Shown piece after piece: positions 45,002 to 57,374 of a stretch of 64,000 nucleotides of DNA. The stretch is from Nephrocerus scutellatus (lineage: Eukaryota; Arthropoda; Insecta; Diptera; Pipunculidae). Location of the stretch: contig OX352762.1 of NCBI GenBank assembly GCA_947095585.1, positions 94,462,249-94,526,248 of the forward strand. Reading direction: 5' to 3'. Under the pieces are notes generated by a model. That model saw only the letters and a program-made list of their open reading frames with translations. It was not told the origin of the DNA and did not search any database. Each line of letters starts with the position of its first letter. The first letter of the stretch is position 1. The position numbers and the translations under genes are program-made.

Positions 45002-47195
45002 ATAGCACAAAAGAATGATTGCATGTGTGAAATTTATGCTCTTTCTCTCATTGAAAGTTATTGAACTTTCAATTATAAAATAAACAAACAAAGCTGAACG
45101 TACAGGTGAATAATTCCGACACCCAGCTGATAAAAACACTCGCTTGGTATTCGAAAAAAACGTCTTAGAGAAAATATTTAAAGGCAGGTAATTTCTCAGT
45201 TAAAGTAAAAAACAGCTCAATAAATTATAAATTCACAAAGACAACGATTGGTCATATTGGAGGTTATTAAGAACAAAAGAAAAATCCAGATGAAGCCCCA
45301 AAATGGAATCAATGAAGACAAAGAGGGACGATAGCGTCTTTGGCTCCACAACTTGTGGCTAAAGACAAATGTCACTTTAGATGTAGCGCTTTGTTTATCA
45401 TAATTTTATAAAAACTATATGAATTTAAACTCAAAGAGAAAAAACGATATTCCGAATGCAACCTTAAACAACCGTACAACTATGTTGGAAGAATCAACCT
45501 TTGCATTTTCCCTAATTATGTTTCAGGAAAATTCAGAAAAATTTTCGTCCAGTACCACTGAGCGGTCGCATTGGGGAACTATGACGAAATGTCGATAAAC
45601 TCTCGATCATACTCGTACTACAGAAAACCAATCTGACGAAAGATCTGTTTTTCTCCTTTAAGATTTTATAAATTTGCTTTCTTCTTTAAACAAATATATA
45701 GAAACACGATGATAACACTGTGAGATATTTTTGTACCCATAAAGTTCTATTTTTTTCGTCACAAGTAAGTCGTCAGATCCGATTCAGTTCAGTTCGGAAA
45801 AATGAGGTACCGGAGTGAAAATGAGTGAAAATTATTTATATTAATATGCACGAGTACAGTATTTTTCTTCTTGCGATCGGTAGTGGTCATTGATGCGTCG
45901 CCATAGATTTAAAAATGAAATATAATTTGTGGTTGCAATATAAGCTTTTTTTAATTTTTGTTGTTGTTGTTTGATGGGGATGTAATATAGTTTTCTTGTG
46001 ATAAGTTGGGCTACTTTACCAAGTGACGTCATGGTGTTGATATTTTATTATAGGCAACTAAAATTGAATGGCCAAGTTAAAGATGCAGATACGTAAAGTA
46101 TTTCGTTAAATTATAGAAAAATCACCATCGAATGGTGAATTTTGATTAATTTTTGTTTAATGTTTGCTGTTAACTAGTAAAAAGAGTTCTACTTATATCA
46201 TGTATTCTATAAACGGTCCAATGATTTTTTGTTGTGTCTCAACTGCTTTTCATATATAGCATCATTTAACCGGCAAACCACATAAAGTAATAAATGTGAA
46301 TACGTTTTATTTAATTATAGTTTAAATTTAAAGATGAATGTAATGTAAAAATCCAAATTTTAGGTTAGTTTTCAGGAATGAATTTCCATAAATTATTTAT
46401 ACAAAAGTGAGCCTGATTTAACTTTAAATTTACTTTTATCATACGCTTTTTACGTCCGAAAGTGTTTGTTGTGCAATTGCTGCCACCACAATATGCGGAA
46501 AAAGTTCTTCAAAATGTCAATAAAACTAGAAATATTTCACATGGTATGTTATTTTTGTAATCCACGCACGTTGTGTGTTGACCGCAATTTCTATGCGACA
46601 AATGTTTCCTTCAAAAAATGGACATGTGCTAATTAGTTAAAGCCGAGAGCCGCCGAAATTTAATTTCAATGAACTTGCATGTATGACTGACAATTGACTG
46701 GATTTCTTATGTACATATTTCTTTAACAGATAGCAGATAGTTTTAACTAATTAAATAATTAATTAACTTTTATTTTTACATTGTATTTTTGGTTATAATC
46801 GTCAAATTATATATATCATAATTCTTTATTGAGAGTAACTTGAATATGTTTACACAATTGGAGATTTACATAGAGACTTAGCTATATGCTATTACAACTA
46901 TGTTTACATTTTTTATTAGGGAATAATATATTTAATAAAAAAATTATGTTTTTTCTTCACATAAAATGATTAAATTTAATTTCATAAATTGAGAAAAAAA
47001 AACAAATAACCAAACACAAAAACAAGAACAAACAAATACTCAAGCTACAGGTTTATATATAAAATATATATACAAGTGTATATTATTTATATATAATATT
47101 AATGATAATAATAATTGCAATAATAATTATAATGATAATAATAGACATATTTAAATTTAACAAACTTTCAAGTGTTTGGAAAAATCTTTCAGAAA
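45002..47195. other. Long stretch with no recognised feature
   Basis: About 2.2 kb of AT-rich sequence, ending in (TA)/(AAT)-rich simple sequence at 47040-47160. No ORF over about 60 codons looks coding, and no shared repeat was noticed. Regulatory or very old repeat sequence cannot be excluded. Confidence 0.4.
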
Positions 47196-47199
47196 GTTT

Positions 47200-48960
47200 A
47201 CAAGTACACTGATATTCTTTTAATATTCGAATCTAAATGAATTTCGGTTGAAGCAAAATAAGGACTATTCTAAGGATTTTATTTTGTTGTACTTTTAATT
47301 TTTTGATGTGAGTTTTGGCAGAGTTTCTAATTATTGGCGAGCCATAACTTATTACTGGCCTCAAAATTACTTTAAATAGCATTAATTTGTTATTTATACC
47401 ATGCTTAGAATGTCAGTTTATTATACTGTACAAAATTTTAATGCATTTGTTAGTTTTTTCAATTTTGTATTGTATATGTTGATTAAAAGTCAATTTTTTA
47501 TCTATTATAATGCCTAAATATTTTACGTGATTTTCCCAGTTAGTTGAACTGTTTCCGATCCTAAGAGGTTTCTTAGGAATTTCACGTGTTCGTCTTCGAG
47601 TAAAAAAATATCTTGGAAAATTTTAATCGATCATCTTCGAAATTAAACCTTCGCAAGTTTTGGATATCTGTTTTAATTTCTTTTTGCAAAGCGTCCCTTT
47701 TAAATATTGCTTTAAGAAGAGGATAGTTACATCTCTGAAATCGTCTTTCTATAACAGCTCTGGATTTTATTTTATCTTCTATTCCTGGTGTCAAAATCAA
47801 ACCATATTGCTGCGATATCTTCTGGGGCTCAGAGTATTTACAAGCGACTTTTATTATTGATGTGAAGTCGCTTATCATATTATTGATGATTTCCGGCGAG
47901 GAAACGCTGTGAACATTTAATGGCTTATCCTTTAGTTTTGTGTTTATGAAGTGCTGGTATATAAATCATATAAATAAATATCCCATCTGACATCCTTGAA
48001 ACATGGACGACTATGAACATCGTTGCATTTTAATCGAACATCAAGATAAATTTCAAAAACAACATCATTGTGATCCGATCCTAGACGGTGTACATCGAAG
48101 TTACTGGTGGAATGATAGCTATTTGTTAGGCAAATATCAATAATTGATGGGTTCTTTCTCACATCAGTAGGAAAGTAAGTGAACTCACTAGGATGAAAAA
48201 TAACGAAGTTCCCTTCTGCAGCTTTATCAAATAACATTTTGCCAGCTACATTAGATCTTCTGCAGTTCCAAAATCTATGCTTGGCGTAATATCACTCTTG
48301 AAGTGATTTTTAATATTATTTACTGTAGTTCCTCCAGGGAGGTAGCAACTATTTATTTGGATTTGACCACGATTTAGTTTGATTTTAATACAAATATTCT
48401 CAATAATTTTGGTCTTGATCACAGAGAGAACTTGATGTTGCAAAGATCTACTAATGACTATTGCTACCCCTCCACCTCTTTACTCATCGTCACGATCATT
48501 TCGATAAATCTTGAATTTGAGATCTAATGATAATACTGATGTAGTTTTGAGAAACGTTTCACTAATACATGCTATATGTATAAAATTAGTGTTCATAACA
48601 TTGTAAAGTTGACTTAGTTTATTTTTTACGCTGTTAGCGTTCCAGTATAGAATTTTTAAATTTGATTTATTAGCTACCATAAACGTATTTTTGCGCATAA
48701 AGTTGTTCGATATTATTCGATATATATCGTCAAATTTTGAGGTTTGAGGAGCTATTTCACAGTTTACCCTAATCAAAAACAAAATAACTAAAACAAGACC
48801 CTGAGAAAAACCTTGTTTGTTTAATTCTACAGAAAATGTATAAACGTCTCATACTGCTTTGGAGGAATGCTTCATTAACTTCATCTAAAACACGCATGCT
48901 ATTGACTAGGTAACTAATCTTGAACAACCTTTTGTATCTCCGATTTAAAGTCAAATTTAT
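47200..48960 (-). mobile_element. LINE with internal deletion (endonuclease joined to RT thumb)
   Basis: Minus strand order: endonuclease start (LKILYWNANSVKNKLSQLY, HIACISETFLKT, 48670-48550), EN middle (GGVAIVISRSLQHQVLS, INSCYLPGG), EN end (IDICLTNSY, LGSDHNDVVFEI, 48160-48040), linker (47880-47590), then directly an RT thumb and C-terminal block (HVKYLGIIIDKKLTFNQHI, VISYGSPIIRN, 47540-47290). The RT fingers and palm are missing, so an internal deletion of roughly 1 kb is inferred. Several stops are present. Confidence 0.7.
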
Positions 48961-48989
48961 TTTCTAAAACGTGGTCGATTACTGTACTA

Positions 48990-49190
48990 TTCGAAATTTA
49001 GGCTTAATTTATAAAATCATCAATAATCGCCAGCCCGTTTATTTGTATGACAAACTTGTTTTCGCGCAATCCTTAAGAATACAAAACTTCATTTAGCCAA
49101 GAGAAATCAACATCTATATGAAAAGCTCATTTTTGTGGAGAGGTGCTAGTCTATGGAACTCAATTCCAATAAATATTAAAAGCGTGTAAA
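48990..49190 (+). mobile_element. LINE RT C-terminal scrap
   Basis: The plus strand reads LGLIYKIINNRQPVYLYDKL, then after a stop FLWRGASLWNSIP. SFxxRGxxLWNSLP is a typical C-terminal motif of CR1/Jockey-type RT proteins. It lies head to head with the preceding minus-strand LINE. Confidence 0.6.
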
Positions 49191-49497
49191 ACATTTTGAC
49201 AGTCTCAAGACAGAGTGTCAGTTAGTCTGTGTTCCAATTCGTTAAAAAATCAAATAATTAACATGTGGTAAAAAACTCTTAATCTTCCTAATTTTTATTG
49301 CTGTTCCAAATGCAACTGGTTAAAAAGTTAAAATATTGACGTTCTGATAATAACAAATTTTTGATGTATTCCATAAGGAACATTCGTAAATATATCCGGA
49401 GTAAATCCAGAATAACTTTTAATTTTTTTATATTGGTAAAAACATGGGTGCCTTATGTTCGAAAGTTACCCTGAAGTTTCTTAAGATATAGATGTCC

Positions 49498-52335
49498 TCC
49501 TAAGTCCTACCGGAGCCTACCGAGCTTGATTTTCTTCACGATGTCGACATCGCGGTAATGCTCGTAAACCTCACCATTATAAAGTTTCCGGAATCGTCCT
49601 TCCTCACATACGGGGCCAACAATTCTCCGTAAGACTTTTCTCTCGAACGCGGCTTAGAGGTCAGAATGCTTTTGGCTAAGCACCCAAGTTTCGGATCCAT
49701 ATGTAAGTACTGGTATGACCATTGTCTTATATACCAGCAGCTTGGATTTTATGGTTATGGTTAAATTCCTGGATTTGAAGTGTCTTGACAGACTATAGTA
49801 GGCTTTGTTGGCTTTAAACAACCGTGCGCGTATTTCTGGTTCCATGCTGTTATTGGCTGCTACAGTTGACCCGAGATAGTTAAAGGATTGCACTACTTCA
49901 AATTCGCGATCCACTATTTAAATTGAGGGACCAATGTTGGATCTTCTACTCGCAGACGTGGCCACGATGAACTTTGTTTTGCTTTCATTTCGCGCCGCCT
50001 GCTCGATCTGGATGAAAGCTTCCTGTAGAGCTCTTCGGTTTCTTCCAACGATGTCAATATCGTCTGCGTAAGCCAGTATCTGAATGGACTTATAGAGGAT
50101 TATTCCTCTCGCCGTTACGTCAGAGTCTCGGGTCACTTTCTCCAACGCCATGTTGAAGAGGACGCAGGCCATCCACTTGTCGGAGCCCGTTACAGATGTT
50201 GAATGGGCTTGATAGTGATCCGGATATTTTTACTTGGCTTATAACATTGGTCATGATCAATCATGGGATGCCGAATTCTCTCATGACTTTATAAAGTTCT
50301 ACTCTGGCTATGCTATCATAGGTGGCTTTAAAGCCTGTAAAAAGATGGTGAAGTGAGTTTTGAAACTCTAGACATTTTTCCATGTAAATCATGTGTAAAT
50401 CTGATCAGTTGTTGATTTTCCTGAAATGAAGCTACACTGATATGGACCAATGATCCCTTTAACGTATGGGGCTATCCTGTCTTGAAAGATAGAGGAGAAA
50501 ATCTTATACGCGGTACTCAAAAACGTTATACCACGATAATTGCTGCAGGTTGTGATATCTCCTTTCTTATGTATTGGGCACAGGATGCCTTTTCGCCAGC
50601 CTTCCGGCATCAATTCTTCCTCCCATACTTGCTCTATTAGTTCATGAATTGCTTGCTGTATTGCGGGGCCTCCTGTTTTAATTAGCTCCGCTGCGATACC
50701 ATCAGATCCCGGGGCATTATTATTTTTGAGCCGATTAATCGCTCTGCTAATTTCGTCTATGCTTGGTGGCGGCAGCATAGTGTGGTCTTCGGTCATTGGT
50801 GGAGCCTCCAATTCCTCAGTTAGCTGGCCATTAAGCAACTCATAAAAGTGCTCTTCCCATCGCTCTAAGATGCCTTTGAGATCTCCCTCTTTGTCTTTGC
50901 AGTATGTGCAACGCGTTGTATATTGCGTCATACCGCGGACTCTTTGGTAGAACTTCCGCGCCTGGTGCGGTCCTCGCTCTCTATACTGTTCTAGTTTACG
51001 GACGAGATTCTTCTCCCAGGCTGTTTTCTTTCGCCGGTGAACTGTTTTTTTCATATCTTCTGGGCTCTTTATATTCATCTTCGCGTGCCCGCGTTCAATG
51101 AGATTGTTACATTGCTCGGTACGCAACATTCTTACGCTCAGTCGCTAGCTTACATTCGTCATCGAACCTGTCGTTCCGATCTCTACGACTACTGCCTAAG
51201 ATGGAGTCAGCAGTACTAATGACAGTATTCTTAAGGCGTGTCCTTTTCTCTTCTACGCCCGGCATCTCAGCCACAGGACTTACTCTTCCTGCATTTATGG
51301 CGAGTTCTATCGCTTGACCGTAGTTGTTTCTGGTCTCTTCGTTGCGAAGGGTAACCGTGTTGACTCGAATCTGATTCGCGGATGCTGTCTTTTTTGATGA
51401 TGCAATCCGCGCTCGGAGCACCATACCAACAAGATAGTGGTCCGCTGGTCCGAGTCGACGTTGGCACCTCGGTACGTTCGTGCCTTCATCAGATTCGGGT
51501 TGTGGCGGCAGTCTATAAACACGTGGTCTATTTGGTTGCGAGTGGATCCATCAGGAGATACCCAGGTGGCTTTGTGGATATTTTTACGCGCAAACCTTGT
51601 ACTCGCAACCACCAAATTATTGCTGCCATCTCTATGACTCGTTGTCCATTGTCATTAGTGTTCTCGTGTAAGCTATGGGTGCCAAAATGTACTGCCGGAA
51701 TACTGGCTCCCTACCTATTTTGACATTCATATCCCCCTGAACGATTTTTACGTCATACTGAGTTCCCGTTCGACTGATTCAAAGAATTCTTCTTTTTCAT
51801 CATCTGGGGAATCCTCTGTAGGTGCGTGAACGTTTATGAGGCTTATGTTTTTAAATCTGCCCTGCTCGCGAAGGGTGCATAGCCGTTCAGTTACTGCTTT
51901 AAAGCCGATAACGGTGGGTTTCATTCTTTTGCTGACTAGAAACCCCACCCCAAGACATGATGTCTTGCATGACAGCTGCAATATATGCTATATTCTGATT
52001 TTTGTATTACACCATTCCCCGTCCATCGCATCACCTGAATTGCTGTTATGTCAGCATTAATGTGGACAGGGTATCGGCTAGCTGCTGTGAAGTTCGAGCT
52101 CTATACAGTGAGCGTACGTTCCATGAGAAAATTCTTGAACCGTTTAGCCATTTTCGTTGCCGTTGCCGGCGTTCATCAGTGTATCCGAGGCTGATATTGG
52201 GTTTCGTAATATGGTTTTTTATGGCAGAGATTATTGGTCTCGCGCCAACCTTACTTTGAAGGGACTAGCCCGATCATTTCGCTTTTCATGTACTGGAGTA
52301 AAATTACCAGCGGCCACCACGTGGAGGTTTGATCG
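49498..52335 (-). mobile_element. RTE-like LINE, longest copy, 3'-truncated
   Basis: Minus strand order: N-terminal WNVRSLYRARTSQQLADTLS (about 52130), endonuclease (GVGFLVSKRMKPTVIGFKAV, LINVHAPTEDSPDDEK, then ATWVSPDGSTRNQIDHVFID), linker, RT (RLKNNNAPGSDGIAAELIKT, CPIHKKGDITTCSNYRGITF, SGKSTTDQIYT, then LAYADDIDIVGRN), thumb (VVQSFNYLGSTVAANNSMEP) and GSETWVLSQKHSDL. It ends at about 49498 before the C-terminal segment and tail seen at 22 kb. Segments between 50390 and 50160 are scrambled by indels. Several frameshifts make it inactive. Confidence 0.82.
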
Positions 52336-53015
52336 CACTTCCACCAGTTAGAGATTGTTGCGGCCACATGCATTTCTGAAGCATTCTGTGTTATTCGCCC
52401 TACTCTGCTGATGACTGACCACAAACAATACAACCTTAAAATAAAGGACTGTTATTATTGTTATTTATTTGTTATTACTACCAAATTAACGAAGTTTTTA
52501 TGCATGGTTTTTTTTTTCTTCAAATTTTCCTTTTAAATCGTGCAACGTAAACGCAACACAAAAGTGAAATTGTATTGTTACCAAAATTAGGCTTTCGAGT
52601 TCGTCAAGGATTTGGCAAATAAATACACAATACAAGTTTATTAATTTACAAATTACATTAGAACTTCTGAAAATGCATCATGTCCCATAGGTATAGAACC
52701 CATAAAATCCCTCTCTTACCCCTTAGGCAACGACATAAGTTCGTTATTGATATAACACGTTTAACCATTCACCCCTCCATTTAACCCAATAATCATAAAA
52801 TTGTGGGCAAGCTTACGTCCACACAATGATTCACCTTTACACAATTGTTGCACTCGGTCTTATTTACCCCTTTGTTTATTATAGTTGATTATAATTTATC
52901 TCATCTCATACTCTATATGCTTACATTATATTGGTTGAATACCAAATTTCAACTAAATTCCTGCGCCAAAACGCCGCATATTTTTAATAAATCAAAAGCT
53001 TCGCAAAGGTTCTAG
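52336..53015. other. Unassigned AT-rich stretch
   Basis: I see no coding sequence, RNA gene or shared repeat here. Confidence 0.35.
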
Positions 53016-53017
53016 TA

Positions 53018-53325
53018 TTTTCTACTATTTTCCATTCGAACAACTTAGAGTGGTACTTACACTAGTGGTCGCGATCATCAATCTTGGAAAAGTTGCGTTG
53101 AGGTTTTTAGTCGCGAGAAGCTAGGCCTTGGACCGCAATGGTCTGTCGCGCCGAATATTATTATTAATAAAGTTTGAAAAGAGGTTGTAACTGTAAGAAA
53201 GCTTATAAAAAGTAGCGCTCTTAAAAAGCTTTCTAATATTTTCCATTCGAACAACTTAGAGTGGTACTTAAACTAGGGGTCGCGATCATCAATCTTGGAA
53301 AAGTTGCGTTGGGGTTTTTAGTGAC
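53018..53325. repeat. Direct repeat of about 90 bp with a SINE tail between copies
   Basis: TTTTCCATTCGAACAACTTA, GAGTGGTACTTA and CATCAATCTTGGAAAAGTTG occur at 53030-53108 and again at 53240-53321, offset about 210 bp. The SINE 3' fragment at 53112-53167 lies between. Confidence 0.7.
53112..53167 (+). mobile_element. SINE 3' end fragment
   Basis: GTCGCGAGAAGCTAGGCCTT to GCGCCGAATATTATTATTAA matches the last 55 bp of the SINE at 58486-58776. It is 5'-truncated. Confidence 0.75.
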
Positions 53326-53729
53326 TGAGCGGCTGCAATGACGAAAAGTTTAAATGGACTGCTGTATAAAACTGTAATTGTCGTCTCTTGATCTTTTAGC
53401 ACTTGTGATTTAACTTAACTTATATATTTTTCTTCCGAATTTGATATTTCAAACCACGAATAGATTAGCACAGCCATTAACGACAAAACCAGAAGCTTTG
53501 TACCATCTTTGAATAAAAGCACAGGAAGAGTTTGCTCAGCGGTCAGCTGATTTGACTTTGAAAGCATTATTTTCCAATCAAATTCCTTTCAAATAAAAAT
53601 AAATATCTTAACCTGTATGACATAACGGTGCAAATTATTTTGCGATTCGCTACTTAATATCTTTGTGAGTAACTCTAGCTAAATCAACTAAAAAAGTGGG
53701 TCGCGAGAAAAAAAGTTTAAGAACCCCTG
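53257..53729. mobile_element. Possible hAT-type MITE
   Basis: The right end, reversed, starts CAGGGGTTCTTAAACT and has TCGCGACCC just inside; the left end has GAGTGGTACTTAAACTAGGG and GGGTCGCGA. The two ends share GGTnCTTAAACT and TCGCGA. CAGGGG-type termini suit hAT elements. No 8-bp target duplication was seen, so the boundaries are approximate. Confidence 0.35.
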
Positions 53730-54312
53730 CGCTAGATCACTCTGGCAAGCTCCTTATTTACAACTCACCAAACTTCAACTAGGCATGAGTCATCCATCGT
53801 AAACTTCTAAAAATAAATTCTATGTACAAGCAATAGTATATTACATAACGAGCAAGGAAAGTGGAGTTTATCGTGCGAGTTTGAAGCTTGAAGCACGGAC
53901 GGTAGCCGAGTTCGGCAATCTAACTAGCACAATGAGCACTTTTCTGCGAGTAATGTACGCTATTTTTCACACGACCAAACCGGTTTTTCTGCTAAATCGA
54001 TTATGCGCAATGCAAAATTACTCTGAGAATGTGTGTTCGCTGTGACTGCAGTAAATAACAAAAGTATTTTATATGATAAAGTAACTAGAGTGTGTAAAGG
54101 ATACTTTCGAAGCTAGTTTATAGTGTATGAAACAGTCACTTTCGTCTATGGGCGTCTGAAAAGATAATAAATAACTAGACGTCTTACGCTTATGGACAGA
54201 TGCAATGTTCACAAAAATATTTGCTGCATTTATATGCCATCTATTGTCAAATTATGTAACTAAAAATAATTCTACACACAAACCTATTTTATTAAAATGC
54301 ACTTGGGTGTAG
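53730..54312. other. Unassigned intergenic stretch
   Basis: I see no coding sequence or repeat shared with the rest of the window. Confidence 0.35.
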
Positions 54313-54317
54313 TTGAT

Positions 54318-55155
54318 ACATCTTCTTCTTTCTTCTTTTCTTTATGTCCTGTATCCCCTTATGGGTCCTAGTGCCTCTACTACGCCTACGCGCCATCGCG
54401 TGCGGTTCCTGGCAATGAGCTTCAGCTCTCTCCAACTCTTCCCCAATTGCCGTGCCTCCTCCTCAACTGTTCTGCGCCATGTATTTCTCGGACGACCCGT
54501 TCTTCTACCATCCTAAGATAACGGGTTCCATTGCATTGCGTAGTTTGCTATGGAACTGTCGCCTTTTCGGAGTGTATGACCAATCCACTGCCACTTCCGT
54601 CGTTGGATGGTTGTGCCTATTGGTTCCTGACCCGTTCTCTGGTAAAGATGTTCGTTAGAGATACGGTTAGGCCAGAAAACCCTTAAGATGTTCCGTAGGC
54701 ACCTATTTACAAATGTTTGTAATCTTTTTGTGATAGTAGCGGTCACCTTCCAAGTGCTGCACCCATACAACAGCACAGATTCAACATTTGAGCGGAACAG
54801 TCGCAGCTTGGTGTTTAAGCTGATCGCATTGCTTCGCCATATCATGGACATCATTCCAAACACCGATTTTGCTTTGCCTATTCGGTTGGCAATGTCCTGT
54901 TCGGTTCCACCTTCGGTCGAGACAATACTCCCAAGATATTGGAAACTCTCTACTCTCTCTACCGGCTGTCCAGCAATGTTAACATGAGTAACTGAGTTAG
55001 TGCCGAGGTTGATGATTTTGGTTTTGGCAGTATTAATCTTCAAACCCGCAACATTTGCCTCCCTCTCCACATTTGTTGTCATTTGGTGCAGCTCCATAAT
55101 TCTATGTGAGAGTAAACAAACGTCGTCAGCGTAATCCAGATGTTTGAGTTGAGAT
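54318..55155 (-). mobile_element. Second RTE/BovB-like LINE family, 3' end only
   Basis: The minus strand starts inside the RT active site (LKHLDYADDVCLLSHRIMEL), continues open for 194 codons through REANVAGLKINTAKTKIINL, VESFQYLGSIVSTEGG, SVLLYGCSTWKVT, WQWIGHTLRKGDSSI and AMQWNPLS, and ends with GRPRNTWRR-like sequence in another frame. A purine-rich AAG-type tail is at 54320-54345. It is 5'-truncated at about 55155. The protein differs clearly from the RTE-like family at 49.5 kb. Confidence 0.78.
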
Positions 55156-55573
55156 GTTAACTTGTTTGTGTCCGTCCGTCCGTGTGTCTGTCTGTTCTAT
55201 TACAAATCAATGCACGACCTTTTATATACGAGTATCAGTCCGATTTTCGTAACGGGATATTTTCTTGGTAAAAGAAGAAAACACTTAGGCTATTATTCAC
55301 AAAAAGTTGATAATCGTCGTTATTACATTGATATTTCTATTTTCATTGTTACTTCATTGTTATTTTAATTTTATTATTATATTTTTCTTTTTGATAATGA
55401 TTTGTTATTTCATTTTATATTCATTAATTCATAACTAAACCCTAACTGTCACTCTCATATTTAATTTGGTAATTTTTATAAACATTATTATTATTATCTT
55501 TGTAATTATGTAATTTGTATTATGATAATAAAAATGAATTTATGGCTGTTTGACCTAAAGTTTTATTGTACAT
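55156..55573. other. Unassigned AT-rich stretch
   Basis: It starts with a GTCCGTCCGTCCGTGTGTC simple-sequence patch. No coding sequence is seen. Confidence 0.35.
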
Positions 55574-56640
55574 AAGGTTAGGTTAGGTTAGGTTAAGGTG
55601 GCTGTCAGTGAAACCGACACACTTAGACCAGTAACGGTCCATTGTGATACCACACGGATCTGAAAAAATTTCGATCCACCTACTCGAAGAACCAATTAGA
55701 GCTTCGTATGAAGCGTAGGAGACTACCAATGTCAATGTTGATGAGATCATTAGTGTCGTTGTAGAAGAAAGCTCCCATATAGAGTTTATGCTTTTGCAAG
55801 AGGGCTGGACAAGTACAGAGAAGGTGGACGATGTTCTCCTCCTCCTCCTTATCCATGCAACTTCTGCAGAAGTCATTAGAGATGACTTCAAGTCTTGCTG
55901 CATGCCTGCCTATGAGACAGTGTCCAGTGATGACACCTACAATAGCACCGATGTGCGATCTTTTTTGAGAGATCAAACACTTGGAGCGTTTCGGATCCAG
56001 CTATGCAAGTTGTACCGTTTGACCACCTACAGTTAGTTTTTACATTAGCATCCCGCTTTAACAAGAATTTGCATGTAGCGATTGGTATGCCTATGGAACT
56101 ATATTTAGGTAAAAAGAGTAGTGTATTTCCTTGCTTGGCGACTTCGTCAGCCATACAGTTTCCCGGAATGTCTCTGTGCCCCGGCACCCAACACAGGTGG
56201 AGATTAAACTGCTCCGCCATCTCTACGAGAGATGATCGGCAGTTAAGGGCTAAAATTGAATTTGTGGAGACTGATTCCAGGGATTTTAGTGCAACTTGGC
56301 TATCCGAGAATATACGGATATCCTTAGCGGATATGACGTTTCTCTTCAGCCAAGATAAGGCTTCACTGATCGCCATAATTTCAGCCTGGAAAACACTATA
56401 GGGGTTTGAAAGACGGAAAGAGAGGCTAAGATTAGCTTTTTTGAGAAAACACCTCCGCCATCAGTTTTTGACCCGTCTGTGTAAAAATAAATGTGTTCAT
56501 CTTCCAGGTAAGCGTCATCGTCCCAGAATGATATGAGGGTAAGGTGACCTGAAAGTTTTTGTTGAAAAGGGGTTGCGGAATGATATAGTCTATGCCTATC
56601 GTACATAAAGTTAAAAGCAAGTTTTTTCTTTTATAAACTG
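55574..56640 (-). mobile_element. I-like LINE 3' end with TTAGGT-type tail
   Basis: Minus strand order: RNase H (HIYFYTDGSKTDGG, FSRLKLW region, then AISEALSWLKRN, IRIFSDSQVALKSLES), WVPGHRDIPGNCMADEVAKQ, and a C-terminal CCHC-like end (FCRSCMDKEEEENIVHLLC). It resembles the LINE at 42.7-45.0 kb but is a different, more diverged copy or family. On the plus strand the 3' tail reads AAGGTTAGGTTAGGTTAGGT. It is 5'-truncated at about 56640. Confidence 0.78.
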
Positions 56641-56769
56641 TTCATGAGAGTTCATGGTTCATAATATAAAATTTAATAGGTTTTGGTTTAAATCGTAAGT
56701 GAATGCTGTGAGGATCTGCGCAGAAGTAAATGACCAATGCTATTAATTGATAGACCGGTCCGACTTTTT

Positions 56770-57050
56770 AAATTCTCTATATTAACCTCACTTGCCCGTG
56801 TGTTTGTTTGTTGGTTTTTTTTGTCGTGGAATCTTGCGATCAATTTTAAACCCCGGGCCCCAGGTTCATTAAAAAATTGACCCGTTTTTTTTTAAATTTT
56901 ATATACATGTGTATCTGCGAAGGACAAAACTTTTTGTAAGTTTGTTGGAGTGATCGGACCCCGAGACCGTGTGGTGTCCATGTAAATTTTTTAAAAATTA
57001 GCCCGGTTTACTTCAAATTTTAACACATACACATCTCCTATTAGAGAATT
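56770..57050. repeat. Dispersed repeat A, two monomers
   Basis: Head TTCTCTATATTAACCTCACTT, then blocks ATACATGTGTATCTGCGAAGG, ACAAAACTTTTTGTAAG, GGAGTGATCGGACCCCGAGA and CCATGTAAATTTTTTAAAA, followed by a partial second unit. The same blocks are at 60.85-61.52 kb. Confidence 0.7.
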
Positions 57051-57124
57051 TACATGAAAAATTTTAATTTTATGGGTTGTTTTTTTATACAACCTTTTAT
57101 TGAAATTGACTTTAACATGGGTTA

Positions 57125-57299
57125 TCTGTTTAGCTGCGGCTTGGCTTTACAAAGCAACAGCTTTAACTATATAAGCTATAACTATAAAATGGCTTTAGTT
57201 TTAAATCCTAAAAACTTTTTGGATTTATTTTCGTCTTTATGCTTATGCGATTGATGTTGTAAGCCAAGCTGGATTAGCCAAAGCAATACAGCATTTGTT
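57125..57299 (-). mobile_element. MITE family E, diverged copy
   Basis: On the minus strand it matches 42160-42388 through GCTTACAACATCAATCGCAT, AAAGTTTTTAGGATTTAAAA and GCTGTTGCTTTGTAAAGCCA. The terminal CAAATGCTGTATTGCTTTGG is better preserved here. The other end has degenerated. Confidence 0.7.
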
Positions 57300-57374
57300 T
57301 AAACTTATCTGAGGTCTTTCTTAAATAAGTTTCACACATCCTTTTTCGAGTTTTTTTTTATAATAAGCACACGC

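Noticed and set aside
55574..55597. Interstitial telomere
   Set aside because: Only about three units, placed exactly at the 3' end of a LINE; a LINE tail is the simpler reading.
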